DNA from: Ascochyta rabiei
Lineage: Eukaryota > Ascomycota > Dothideomycetes > Pleosporales > Didymellaceae
Direction of reading: 5' to 3'
Assembly: GCF_004011695.2 (NCBI RefSeq)
Contig: NC_082420.1
Span: 1,054,001 to 1,118,000 of the forward strand
Length of the DNA stretch: 64,000 nt
Position 1 is the first letter of the stretch. Each line of letters begins with the position of its first letter. The translations under genes were made by a program, and so were the position numbers. This document shows, one piece after another, positions 22,852-34,600 of this stretch. Below the pieces are notes generated by a model, which worked only from the letters and a program-made list of their open reading frames with translations, ran no database searches and had not been told where the DNA came from.

Positions 22852-23682
22852 ATGCCCTTTATCCTCCTTCACCCACTCCCCCCTCCCCGCCGTAATCCAC
22901 ACCACCCGGCGCTCCCAACATTCACCACCTCGTCGCGCGCAATCGCGCACTTCTTCCACGGCCGCGGCTGGCGCGCGCGCCACGTCTACGCACCGCCGCG
23001 CTGTTCTGAATCGGAATCGGATGCGGATGCGGAGGAGGAGGATGAGGAGAAAGAGGAGAAAGAGGAGGAGGGGGAAGAGTTCTCGTCACGCTGCTCATCG
23101 CTCAGTATATCGAGCATGTCGTATATTGATGCGCGGACACTGTCTGCGTCTCGCCGACGCCGGGTAGCAGATATCGGAGACGAGGAAAATGGACAAGGAG
23201 AAGAAGAAGAAGAAGAAGAAGGAGGAGGAGGAGGAGGAGGAGGAGGAGGAGAATGCTGTCGCTCCAGCCGCGAAACGGGGATAGTGTCGTGTGGTGCCGT
23301 GGTAGAGTTGCATGACTACGGCATTCCGATCGACGGGGCGTTGTTCCATGGTCCGTGGGCGTCGGCGAGGCAGGTGGAGTACCTGAGGTATTATGCGTGG
23401 GGGTACATTGAGTTTGGGGAAGGAAATGGGGACGGGGAGGAGGACGGGGTGGTGGATCTTAGGCTATTGAATGTAGGGGGCAGGGGAAGGGCGGAGAGGA
23501 GGCGGGTGCAGAGGGAGGAGATGGAGATGGAGGGTGTGTGCGAGGATGTTGTCGAGCGCATGGAGGAGGATATTGATGAAGAGTTGGCTAGGAAGTGGGA
23601 GCTGGCGGAGCGTGCGCTGTTGGCGACGGGCGAACTGGAGTGGGCGGAGCCTAGCAAGACGTTGAGGAAGACGAGAGACTAG
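22852..23682 (+). CDS. Hypothetical acidic low-complexity protein
   Basis: Single frame of 276 aa from the ATG at 22852 to the stop at 23682. I do not recognise the family. There are two strongly acidic tracts, one with mixed Asp/Glu/Lys (about residues 57-80) and one of Glu followed by a run of Gly (about residues 122-140), both encoded by GAG/GGA microsatellites. Between and after them is normal-looking sequence (VELHDYGIPIDGALFHGPW, VEYLRYYAWGYIEFGEGNG) and a helical Glu/Arg-rich end. The non-repetitive middle argues for a real gene. The frame also runs upstream through the TTTC tract, which I exclude. It could be lineage-specific. Confidence 0.5.
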   Translation: MPFILLHPLPPPRRNPHHPALPTFTTSSRAIAHFFHGRGWRARHVYAPPRCSESESDADAEEEDEEKEEKEEEGEEFSSRCSSLSISSMSYIDARTLSASRRRRVADIGDEENGQGEEEEEEEGGGGGGGGGGECCRSSRETGIVSCGAVVELHDYGIPIDGALFHGPWASARQVEYLRYYAWGYIEFGEGNGDGEEDGVVDLRLLNVGGRGRAERRRVQREEMEMEGVCEDVVERMEEDIDEELARKWELAERALLATGELEWAEPSKTLRKTRD

Positions 23683-23999
23683 TAGGGCGGATGACTTGTA
23701 GATCTTGCTGGAGTAAGTGGAGTCAAGACTGGCGGATGGAATAAGAGATTGTAACAACAGTGGATTCCGTCAAGAACAAGACCTCAGGTGGGATGGGTGA
23801 GAAAGAAAATGTACGAATGCTTTCATTTCAAGTCGTCGTCTGCACATCTATACATACAGCGGTGTGCCGTCAATCGCAGCAGCGAGGTGCCGAGATCTGG
23901 TAGTGTCCGTAGGTCTATTAGTATGCCCAAAAGCTGATGCAGACCCTGTTCCTGCTGGTAATTGTTTACCACGGTGCCTTTCCACTACACCCCAATCGT
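23683..23999. other. Convergent intergenic region (orphan / RPN1)
   Basis: A 317-bp gap between converging 3' ends. No feature beyond expected terminators. Confidence 0.6.
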
Positions 24000-26970
24000 T
24001 TAGTCTTCCCATTCAGGGTTCTGTATGATATTAGCTGATATGCACATCAAGGACATCGAATTGAAGACGTACCTTTCTCAGAATCACCACACCCTCCAAC
24101 ACGTTTGTCAAGCTCAGATACTTCTCGTCTTCCAACTCAGCCCTCTCACCATGTGCCAACAGAACAGGTGTGCTCTGTGTCTGCCAGCCGGTGATGGTCT
24201 TCGGTCGACCAGCTTGCCCCACAATGTCGACAGCCTGACCAACGCGTACATTGACGGTGAGCGGCTTGAGCTCTTCGTCAAGGGTGATGAGGAAACGCGG
24301 CGAGATGGCTGTCGCCAGGTAGTAAAGGAGGAAATGTGAGTCGCCAACAATGAACGACTTGGCATCGATGAGCGAAACAAGGACGGTCAACAGACCTGAG
24401 GCTGCGACACGAGAGAGAACCTGGCGGTCGGTGTGGAAGGGGTTGGCGGAAAGTGTTCCCTTACCCATGTGCAGGAGACCCTGGGCGATGCGTACCATGA
24501 ACAGAGCGTTGGGATCGCGGTGGTAGTAACTTGCCAGTTGACGGAGGAGCTGTGCAAGACGGGCATTGTTGGTGCCAGCACCACACAGACCCATGGCGAA
24601 GATGGCGTTGATCGCAACGTCGTTGTCATTGTCGTGAGAGTATCGTGATAGTGTGTCGTAGATCTTCATCTGGGGGTTGCTCGGGCTGATGAGACCCAGT
24701 GCGAGGGGAACAGCCTTGCGGATGTTGGCCTCACCATAGTGCATCAAGTGGCCCAGGGTTCGGAGGATCATCTCCTGGCCGACATCCTCACCCATCGCAA
24801 CCAGCGACAGACCGATGACAGCATACGACTGGAGCAACTCGTCGCCGTTCTTCTCTTCGCTGTCATCTTCAATGTGCTCGTTGCAGATGTGGAGCAACTG
24901 CTGGATCTTCAAGACTGCACCAGTACCAGCCCACGCACAAACCTCTGTCAAGACGGAGGCAGACTTTGCCATGGGGTGATCGAGCGCCTTCAGGGTCTCC
25001 AGGATGACGTCAACCTCCTCTTGTTGACCAAAGAAGAGCAGCGCGAGGCCGAGAGACATGAAGCGTGTCCACTTATCCTTGAGTTGGCTTGATCGGTCCT
25101 CATCCAAGAGAGTGTTCATTAGCGCATCTGTGACCTCACCGTTGGCAGAACCAACGAAGATCAGACCAAGTGACAGCGCAGCCATAGCAGAAAGCTGCAT
25201 GTCGAGACTCGTGTCGCTGACAATTGGCAGGAGGAGCTCAAGGAGCTCTTCCTTGTTCGAACCAGCGTACGCCAGACCAAGACCCATGATGGAGGCGAGG
25301 CGGATGTTCTTGTTCTTGTGTGCAAGGTTGTCCTCGTCGCCCAGCAGAGCCAAGGCAGGGTCGGAGTCCATACGGACGCCAGAGTTGAAGATACCCGTGG
25401 CAAGCATGGCTCCGGCCTTGACCATATCGTCGTCGACGTTCGTGTACGGGTCAATCTTATCGAGACCAGTCTCGACATCCCACAACATCAGCATACCCAG
25501 CGATGCTGTAGTCGACAACATGCCCTCCTCCTTGGTCTTCCAAACCCAACTGCTCTTGCTGTCCGAGTTCAACATGAGCTTATCATTGCCATAACCGGTG
25601 TTGACGAATGCGTTGACGAACGCCGATGCAAGATTATGTCTCGCCGAGTCGGTGTTGGTCAGACCCGCAGTCCGGCTGCTCTCGAGATGTGTCTTGTAGA
25701 TGTCGTCTGGTGTCTTGGGGTCGAGGATGTTCAGCTCCTTGCCGAGCGCCTTGAAGTGGTCTGGTAATCTGGAGTTGTTTAGGCACTCCTGGAGCTCTGT
25801 GTCATCATCGTCCGACACATCGAACCAGATACGCTGTCGCGCAATGAGGAATGCCATCTGTCTCCGGATTGCCTTGTCCTTGGTCGAGTTAAACGCCTCC
25901 TCAATCAGGTCTCTGTCGTTCAGACGTATCGCCAAAGCCACTGCCTGTGTGTACTGTTTGTATTTGCGGTAGATCTGGTATGCGGTGCGGAGGAACTTGT
26001 CATTGTCAGGGTATGTGAGCAGTGGCACGATACTGCTGCAGTCAGTACTAGCACACCATCCTGACGAGGGTGCCTGCTTACCCAACCATGTACAAGCAGA
26101 CGCGCGCATATGTATTCTCGTCAATGTACTGCTCGATTTGGTCAATCATCTCCAGCTCGGAGAGGATGTCTACCGCATCCGCCTCGGCGTTGTGCTTGAG
26201 GAAGAAAGGGACGAGGTTGGAGGCGAGGTCGGTAACGTCGTCGGTTGACTTGTCGTCGTTCATGCGGTTCTGGAACTCTCTGCCAATCTCGAGCGCAAGG
26301 TGGCGCATGTACTCGTGTCCCCACGAACCCAGGTCTGTGGATGGCGCCTGCAGGCGGTACTTCAGGCAGTCGAGGCGCTCTTCGTCCGAGTATGTCATCC
26401 CGAGCACCGAGAGCATGTCGGCGAACGATTGCTGGTAGCGTCAGTGTTTACTCATCACGCAGCGAGATGTGGGCATACCTTGTTCTCGCCCTCAGGCCAC
26501 GACGCATACTGCTTCTCGAGGCTCTCGTAGTGGGGTCGTAGGAACTTGAGCGGCTTGGGCACTGCTGTCATGGAACTCGTCGATGTCTTGATGAACTCCT
26601 TGATCTGGTCGAGCGCGGGCTTGTACAGGCTGGCGTCGGATTCCTGTGCGTTGGTCAGCGCGAACTGCGGGGATACACGACATGCACCGAGGGAGGCGAC
26701 CTACCAGTATCCGCTCCACCAACATGTCCAGCTCGTTCTTCAGCTGCTGATCTTCTTCGCTGAGCTCCTCTGTGTTCGCCATCAGTATGCATCCAGTGTG
26801 GCATGCCGGTTGCGGCGGTCGCGCAGGCAAGACGTACCGCCCGTGGTCTCGACCTTCTTGTCCTTGCCATCTGCCTTTGTGTCGTCCTTTTGGTCTGCCC
26901 CGCCGTTGACTGCCTTGCCCTTGCCCTTGTCGGCGGCGGCGGTGGGCTTCTTCTCGTCTTCCTTCGCCAT
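24000..26970 (-). CDS. rpn1: 26S proteasome regulatory subunit Rpn1 (PSMD2)
   Basis: Six exons: 26970-26838, 26769-26705, 26643-26479, 26431-26082, 26035-24073 and 24020-24000 (898 aa). Rpn1 is the base scaffold of the 19S particle, docking ubiquitin receptors and the deubiquitinase Ubp6 and contacting the Rpt ATPase ring. Seen: a Lys/Asp-rich N terminus ([16 protein letters not shown]); helical N-terminal repeats ([38 protein letters not shown]); the toroid of PC repeats (for example [70 protein letters not shown]); and a C-terminal beta domain. The last exon adds only NPEWED and the stop, matching the end of fungal Rpn1. The acceptor at 26036 is a tandem TGCAGCAG; using the second AG would remove one residue. 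It is head-to-head with RIO2. Confidence 0.94.
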
Positions 26971-27002
26971 GACGATTACGAAGTGGCAGCTAGTGCAGGC
27001 GG

Positions 27003-27032
27003 CGAAGTGGATGTGGATGTGGATGTGGATGT
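27003..27032. repeat. (GTGGAT)n microsatellite
   Basis: About four to five GTGGAT hexamers, within the presumed 5' leader of RPN1 (33-62 bp from its ATG). Confidence 0.85.
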
Positions 27033-27329
27033 GCTAGGCGTGCTGGGTTGCGGAGGGGAGCGGTCGTGGTAGAAACCCTCCAAGTGGTGTCCTGAGGTGC
27101 GGTGATAGAAAGGAAACGGGGGCAAAGACGCGACTCGGTGGTGGGGGGAAGTGCGGCGATGTGCTGGGTGGATAGTTGATGGAGCTCTCTCTCTGCTCGA
27201 CATACGTCGGTGCTTGGCAGCTCGACCCACCGACACCGACCGCTGCGGCGTTCGACGAGAAAGCTCCACCCGTCCAAAAAGTGTCCCGCCAAAATCATTT
27301 CTAGTGTCCCGCGCCGAAAAGTGCACTGG

Positions 27330-27437
27330 AAGTGGACAACACTGGACAACACTGAACAACACTTGAACAACACTTGAACAACACTTGAACAACACTTGAA
27401 CAACACTTGAACAACACTTGAACAACACTTGAACAAC
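27330..27437. repeat. 11-bp tandem array in the RIO2 leader
   Basis: Seven perfect copies of ACTTGAACAAC (27361-27437) are preceded by three diverged copies of about 10 bp (ACTGGACAAC twice, ACTGAACAAC once). The array ends about 42 bp before the RIO2 ATG, so it probably lies in the 5' untranslated leader. Confidence 0.95.
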
Positions 27438-27479
27438 ACCACACCTCGACGCGTCTGCGAAGACGACCACACCGCCACA

Positions 27480-28870
27480 ATGAAGCTCAACGTCAAGAAC
27501 ATCCGCTACCTCACGCCCGAGGACTGGCGCGTCCTCACTGCCGTATGCGCCCCGCCATGCCCTGCACTGCCTGCAGTGCCTGCACACACTCAAGAGCTGA
27601 CGCTGATCGAGACCAGACAGAAATGGGCTCTCGCAACCATGAAGTCGTGCCCACCTCCCTGATCTCCTCTATCAGCGGCTCTGGCATCGGCGTGCACAAG
27701 TCCATCTCGAACCTTGCCAAAATAAACCTCATTGCAAAGACGAAAAACGCAAAGTACGACGGCTACCGCCTGACCTACGGCGGCCTCGACTACCTCGCCC
27801 TGCACACGCACACCAAGGCCTCCACCGTCTTCTCCGTGGGCAACCAGATTGGCGTGGGCAAGGAGAGCGACATCTTCGTGTGCGCCAACGCAGAGGGGAG
27901 ACAGCTGGTCCTCAAGATCCATAGACTGGGCCGTATTTCCTTTCGCACCGTCAAGGCGAACAGAGACTACCTGCGCAACCGGCAGGGCGGGAGCTGGATG
28001 TACATGTCGCGCCTCGCCGCGATCAAGGAATTCGAGTTCATGAAAGTCCTGCGCCGCGAAGGCTTCCCCGTGCCCGAGCCCGTGGGGCAGAACAGACACA
28101 CAGTCATCATGGGCCTGATCGACGCATTTCCCATGCGCACAATCTCAAAAGTCGGCAATCCGGCCCCGCTGTACTCGGAGCTGCTGAACTTCATCGTGCG
28201 CTTCGCCCAGCACGGACTGATCCACGGCGACTTCAACGAGTTCAACATCCTGATCGAGGAGAAGTTCCAAGGCGACGAGCGCGTACAGCTCATACCCACC
28301 ATCATCGATTTCCCCCAGATGGTCTCCATCGACCACGCAAACGCAGAGTACTACTTCGACCGCGACGTCGCCTGCATCAAGCGCTTCTTCGACAGACGCT
28401 TCGGCTTCACGAGTGACGAGCCGGGTCCCTTCTTCAAAGACGCAACGAAAAAGGTCGTCAAGAGACTGGACGTCGAGGTCGAGGCTTCGGGCTTCAGCAA
28501 GAAAATGGCAAAGGAGTTGGATACCTATATGAAGGAGCACGGCGTCGATGGTGACGCTGGAGGTGCTGAAGAGGGTCGCGAGGACGAGTTCGAGCTTGAT
28601 GCTGAAGACGATGGATCAGACCCTGAGGAGGAGCCACAAGAGAAAGATGCTGGTGGCGTTGCGCTTCACGCCGACGTCGACGCTGAGAGCGCGCCATCCG
28701 CAGAGGCACCTTCGCTGGACAAGCAGTCACCTGCTGCTGTTGCGTCTCACATGACGCTACTCGACATTCGCGACAACGATCCACTACCAGACCTCAGCGA
28801 GTGCAAACCCCGCCCGCAGTCCACAATGACCACCAAAGCTGCCAAGAAGAAGGCCGGCTGGGCCATCTGA
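27480..28870 (+). CDS. rio2: RIO2 atypical serine kinase/ATPase, 40S ribosome maturation
   Basis: Exons 27480-27542 and 27617-28870 (438 aa). Rio2 acts in late cytoplasmic 40S maturation. Seen: a winged-helix N terminus starting MKLNVKNIRYLTPEDWRVLTA, spliced to TEMGSRNHEVVPTSLI. The acceptor is CCAG at 27613-27616, because the later CAG at 27618-27620 would break the frame. Also seen: the Rio2 P-loop GVGKESDIFV; the ATP-binding Lys in LVLKIHRLG; the flexible-loop region around NRQGGSWMYMSR; the catalytic HGDFNEFNIL; and the metal-binding IIDFPQMVS. An acidic C-terminal tail (EDEFELDAEDDGSDPEEEPQ) ends in a basic KAAKKKAGWAI. Size is near yeast Rio2 (425 aa). Confidence 0.95.
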
Positions 28871-28938
28871 GCTTCTCCAACAGTCTCTCCTCCATTTCAT
28901 CATCATCATCATCATCATCATCTTCTTCTTCTTCGTCT

Positions 28939-28971
<33 letters not shown>

Positions 28972-29758
28972 CCCTCCTTCTCCCGTTTCTTCAGCGATAC
29001 CCATATCTTTGGAACCATTAGCTAGCTAGTGTCCTGCTCAAAAGTTCAACGACAAATAGATCCACGACCCTCCATAGACACAATCAAATGAATCCATCCC
29101 ATCATCCAGCATGCCTCAAACTGGCCGCTGCTTCCATGAAAACACACCACAAGAATTCCAGGCCCATGTCCGTCCATCAACAATTGCATCCACTGCTCAA
29201 AAGCTTCTCACTTACCCGAGTCCTGCAACGTCAACATGGCAAATTGCAAAACCTCAATGCATGCGAAAGAAGATGTATTATACGACCCATTATTGAAACT
29301 CCGACAGACCCGGCCATGTGTCTCTGGCCGTTGCCATACCTGATCCTGCTCCCCCAGCGATGAGAAAAAACTGCAATGCGTAACTCATGGAAATCTTTTG
29401 GTTCACCACCCGACTCACATGCTAATAGATACTCCTAAGATGGACACAGTAGCCTCCCAAACGGCCCCATCGAGTCGCGGGACGAAGTACGAAAAGGATA
29501 TGTTCAGGGAGCCGGAAGCAAGAAAGGGAAGTATTAGGCGCTGATGTCGTAAGGATCATAGCCGGAGCAAAAGACAGAAAAGAAAAGACCGGGCCAACGA
29601 CCAAACTGACATGTCGTGCCATGACGGTTGAGATAATTAACACCGTGCTCCACGAGCGATGCGGCTGGTGGATGCTGAAGGAGCAATCGTGAAAAATAGA
29701 TGCGTACACGAGAGTATGGTAACGACAAGTCCAAGGATCGTTGCGACGCAGTAGATAT
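28871..29758. other. Convergent intergenic region (RIO2 / RRM protein)
   Basis: About 890 bp. It starts with a TCA/TTC microsatellite in the RIO2 3' region; the rest is unique sequence with no supportable gene. Confidence 0.6.
28896..28978. repeat. TCA/TTC microsatellite
   Basis: A run of TCA trinucleotides changes into TTC trinucleotides, about 25 units in total, just after the RIO2 stop codon. Confidence 0.93.
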
Positions 29759-31686
29759 CTACTCGTCTTGACGAGCAGGCGAGTCAGCCGTGTTGTCAGC
29801 TTTGACGGGTGTCGCGGGGTTTGTCTTGGTCTCGATGCCATTCTCAGATGTGCCGTCATCGCTGTTGACAGCACCGGGCTGGGATACGTGGTACATAGCT
29901 GGGCGGGAGGTACCAAGTGTAGACGGAATGGCCGGAGCCCAGGGTTGACGGTAAGCACCACGCTGCATGAACATCTCGAACTCGCTTCCAGCGCTATGCG
30001 ATACCGGAGAGACGTTATCATAACGATCAGGTGTGCCCAACGCCCTAGCCTGAGCAACACCGACTTCGTACTCAGCAGCACGGAAGACACGGCCTGCTGC
30101 TGTCTGTTGCTTCAGCATCTTCTGCTCGTGAGTGTCGGAAAAGCGGATTTGAATGAGATGCTCCTCGCCGTTGGGCTTGGAAACAGGCGTGTTGTTGAAA
30201 CTCTTGATGACCTCGTCGCAGATATCGCGAGACTCAAAGCTGTAGAGTGTAAGCAGCGGTCGGATACCAAGATTGGGGCGCGACATACCGAGCAAAGCCA
30301 ACACCGCGGCCAGTGCCACTGAGATCACGAAGGATTCTGCTCGAGCAGACCTTGTGTGGGGCGAAGATAGATGCGAGCTCCTGCACAATAGTCAGCAGTG
30401 GTCTTTGGAATTGTGACAATGGGCTGGTGGATACATACATGTTCGTTCATGTTCTTGGGTATGTTGGATACGTAGAGGTTGGTGTTGCCATCGTCGGAGA
30501 ACTTCTTGAGCTTCGAGTAAAATGATTCCTAAAAGGGTCAGTGGACCAGGCGACGAGAACAGGAAGAGAACTTACTCGAGCGAAGCTGACTTCATAACCC
30601 AGGTAATGGAAACCACGAATGCAGTCCTCCGCATCTTCAAAGTTGTGAAACTTGATGAAACCAAAACTGCAGTGGATGTTAGCTCCGTAAAGTGAAGATG
30701 AGGGATCGGACTTGCCCCTTGCATAGGTTAGTCTTGAGATCGATGATCGACTTGGAGCTCTGGATGTCGCCAAAGCGCCTGCCCCAACCATGTAGCATCT
30801 CATCGGTCGTTTCTGGCAGTAGACCTCGGATGTAGACGTTGGTCTCGCCAGACTTGTTCTCCAGGCTGCGGTCGAGAGGCTTGTGTGGAGAATTAGGAGC
30901 AGGGATTGCGCGTGGGATGGGAGGCTCCTGATGCACCAAAGCCAGCAGATGGGGAGGAAGAGTAGGCATGATCTGCTGCTTCTGAACGGGAGCCATCAAC
31001 TGGTACGAGTGTGGTAACTGTGACGGCGAAGGGGTTGCACTGCTCGTGTAGACGGCGCTGGGCGACCGGTCCATGATCGTAGCGCCAGCTCCGTAACGGT
31101 ACATACCACCACTACCGAACGGTGTGCCAGGGATATCATTCTCGTTGGAAGACACAGAGTCTCGTCGGGGGGTCATGAGCGAAGGCATGTCCCCAGAGGA
31201 CATACGGGAGGCCCAGCCAGGTGCCATGGGGCTATGTCCAACGACGGCTTGGCCGTACTGGTACGCGGTCTGCGGGTCAAAAGTGCCGTTGTGGTTGTAC
31301 ATGGCTGTAGAGTGTGCCATGGCAGCTTGTTGCTGCCCTCCAGGGAGCACCTGGTACATGGAGCCGAGAGCGTGCTGATTCGGGATCCAGAGGCCTTGGC
31401 CCTGCGACATGGGCATGTTACCATACTCGGAGGAGTTAGCAGTCATACCGGACCCGGCAGACTTGTGGTTTCCAGACGAGCCGTAGGGAGCGTGCATGTT
31501 GAGCGCTGCCATGGTGTTTGTCAGACCTTGCAAACCAGCATCACCGTTGGGAGACATGGGCAGACCTCGGGGAAGGTACTGAGCGCCGTGGCCCTGGCCG
31601 ACTTGGCTGTATGCATTGAGCATGTGTTGACCTTTGTAGCCACCTGTGGGTGCGACGTAGCCATTTTGGCGGGCGTTGGTGGTCAT
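29759..31686 (-). CDS. Two-RRM RNA-binding protein (MSSP/RBMS-like)
   Basis: Five exons: 31686-30716, 30666-30576, 30528-30439, 30380-30289 and 30239-29759 (574 aa). Seen: an N-terminal region rich in Gln/Met/Gly/Ser (about 270 aa); RRM1 with RNP2 [11 protein letters not shown] and RNP1 KGFGFIKF; and RRM2 with RNP2 [11 protein letters not shown] and RNP1 [11 protein letters not shown]-terminal tail follows, with [16 protein letters not shown] and a disordered, acidic end. The closely spaced RRM pair resembles the single-stranded nucleic-acid-binding RBMS/MSSP family; the mRNA targets are unknown. The first intron (30667-30715) must begin GCAAGT, a GC-AG intron, because that is the only junction restoring RNP1. 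The other introns are canonical. The start was chosen at the first ATG before a family-like N terminus. Confidence 0.88.
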
Positions 31687-34600
31687 GGTGGCGGAGAAAG
31701 GAGCTAGATGACCGAGACTGGAGCTGTATAAAGGCGGGACGGCTGGACGGCTGGTGACAGATGTCGGAGGGTGCTGCAGAGAAGAGTAGGGCAATCGAAA
31801 GATGTGAGCTCGGTGATGCGGCGACAAAAAGTATCAAGAACGGGAGAGCGGGCGAGGCTGCTGAGATGTACGGAAGAACGTTGCTCTGGGCATGGTTAGT
31901 CATGTACGTCCACCTAGGATACTGCCGCAAGAGGAGACGGTGAACGGTGATGGTGAGCCCAGCCACAGTTTGAGACGAAAGAGGGGTGGGTGGGGTCCAC
32001 GACGCTTGGACATTTGCCCAGTTGCATGGGTGTGAAGTGAAGGGAAGCAACGAAAGCAGCGAGGTGACATCAACATACCGAATCGTAAACGTCAAACAGT
32101 CGCAATGTGCTGGACTGGTAGTGACTCCAAAGCTGTCGACAATGTCAGTGTACGGAGATAGGAAGGGTGAGGCAGCGATGAGCCATACCTGCGAAAAGCT
32201 ACAAAGAATGTGGCCACTGAAGCGTATTGGTGAGAAAGAAGTGGTGCAGAATGAGTGAAGAGAAGAAGAGAAGAGAAGCGAGGAGGGGAGGCGAGAAGAA
32301 AAGGCGTTCGAGGGCGGCGGCTCGGCGTCGTGCAGAGGGCAAGAGCCGTGGTCATGTCTCGGTGGAGGAGGGGAGTAGCAACGGCGCGCGCATGTATACA
32401 CGGAGCAACCTCGCCTTCCGCCCGGGGAAGTCGCCAAAAACCAGGTAGATGGGATGGAAGGCACTCACCTTGCTAATGATAGGTGCTGGAGCTGGAGCAG
32501 CGGCTGGAGCAGCAGCAGGAGCAGCAGCAGCAGACGGGTAACAGTGACAGTACAGACGAAAGCAGTAGCAGGCGCAGAACTGGGGTCGAGCTTCTTCCCT
32601 TTCTCGCCTCTTGTTTGGCGCGCTGTGGGTCTTTAGTGATGTTGGGACAGTGATGTTGGGGAAGTGCTGTTTGAATAGTGATGTCGAGGTTTCGATTGCG
32701 GATGAAGCTGCAGCGTGTGTGCTGCCATTTGGCTGCGGTGGGAGTCTACTGCTTTAATAAGACCTGTTGAAGACAAGAAGTGCGGCGTTGATATGTGCAA
32801 GCCAGGGATGTGCCTCTGTACAGCTGCAAATGAGTGCAGGCGACGCGACGTCACATCAGTCGTGCTCTCTGCCCGCTTCCACACCTGGCGGCCATGCCCT
32901 TCTGAGCCGAGCGTGTAGCAGTCTCCAGACGACGAGGCGTCCCAATCTGCACTCGAGCTTCTGCTTCCAGCAGCCTGCTCTCCGCCATAGCAAAGCTAAT
33001 GCAGCCCTCAGCGCCCTTGCAGTAGGGCTGAAGGAGCAACGGCATCTGGAGCAAATACCAACCTGAACGCCACCTGCTCCTAGCGCAGTGCGCGCGAGCA
33101 GAGCAAGCTCCCTCTGTAAGAAGACGATCTACGTGGCGGGTCAGATCGCGGGATGAGGATTTGCCCTGTCACTTTTTCAACTCCGCGCTGCAGTCGGCTC
33201 TCGGATTCTCGCAAATCCACCTCCCCCCAGGACCCAGGACCTACTAGGTGCGTCGCTTTATTTGACACTGAGATTAGCTTGCAGCACGTTAGTAGAGTGA
33301 CACGACACAAGGAACCTCTCTTGTAGCGACCTGTAACCCCACTGTTGCCCACAAGGGGCTGGGGATAGTCCTGCACTCGTAGAGGTCTGTCTGCGGTGCA
33401 CTGGTGACTTCTGCTGCGAGCCGGCGCAGTGCAAACAGTCGCAGCCATTACTAGCTGCATTGGACGACATGCGTCTCCAAGTCGACTCCGCCAGGCCCCA
33501 CTCGTCAACGTTGAGGCCAACGCTTTTCGGGTGACAGTGCAGAGCCTCCAGCGGCCCACAAGCCGTCGCCCCGGCGTAGCAGCAGCTGACAGAAAAAGTC
33601 CCGTCATGTCTGCGACAGCCATACTACTGCAAGGGCGTCTTTCTCCACCAGGCAAGACTTGATTGTCAAGCGCTTCGATAGGAGGCTACGTTGCGGCTGC
33701 AAAATTCAGGAGTCATTGGGGCGTGAGGAAGAGACACGATCATGGAGCGGCAAGACTGCGGCCGCGAATGGTTCTCTGAAAGCGAGGACCGAAGTACAAG
33801 AGGATGTTTGGGACAGGTTACTAACCATGCTTGTAGGGCGTCCCCATCAAGCGCTCTGCAAACAGCCAGTTGGGGCGCAATGTGAGCGGATGTGTTACGG
33901 CACTCACTCGATAGAGCTCTGCTCGCCTGTTCGCGTGCTGCGTGGGCGCAAGAGCACTGATTACCGTGTTGCATATTCTTCCAAGTAGCTATCCGGAGCT
34001 TTGTTCGCAAGCAGGGTTGCTGAAACAGTGACTGCAGGCTTGGAACGCGGCTCGCCACGAAGCAAGACGTTGGTTTGGCAAGGGCCGACAGTTCCAGTGG
34101 AGATCACCAGGGGTGCATGTAATAGACGGCTCGTGAGAACAGTTCCGCTGGGCTATTTGTCGCATGGCGTGCCGAGCGATGGCCCTCCAGATGTCACGCA
34201 TGCCGTGCACCCTTAGGCGCTGCATTGCTTCTTCTTGTGTGCACATCGCTCGACTCTCTTCTGCTTTTGTCCGCGCCACCCACCGTTGCTTCGTTGCGAC
34301 TCTGTTGATGTTACTCAACTCGACCTGAAACCTGGACTCCGGATCGACTCGCTACCACCCAGGGCGACGAAGAGGCCATGGTCCTCAGATTCTGTTTGAG
34401 CTGCATCCTCGAGGTGGTACAAGGCGCGAATCGTGCCGTATCAGCCTCGCCTGGAAGTCGTCAGGGTTCACGGAAATCTTGGGGCTGTATCGTGGTCCAT
34501 GCTCTGACTGAGCATCAGAGATTGCCAGAGATTCGCGGCACCCAAGGACAATCATGTGGGACAAGGTTGCCATAGCATAGTGCGCTCCTTACTGTGGCCT

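Larger units (their letters stand above)
26971..27479. other. Bidirectional promoter between RPN1 and RIO2
   Basis: A 509-bp divergent region. It holds a short GTGGAT microsatellite next to RPN1 and an 11-bp tandem array in the presumed RIO2 leader. The sequence between them is GC-rich with no further exon. Confidence 0.65.

Noticed and set aside
31541..32464. 307-codon minus-strand frame upstream of the RRM gene
   Set aside because: It overlaps the RRM first exon in another frame, and the rest is Ser/Pro/Leu low-complexity sequence from CT-rich promoter DNA.
33080..33655. 191-codon minus-strand frame in the long intergenic region
   Set aside because: Arg/Ser/Cys-rich with no domain or neighbouring exon; looks like a chance frame.
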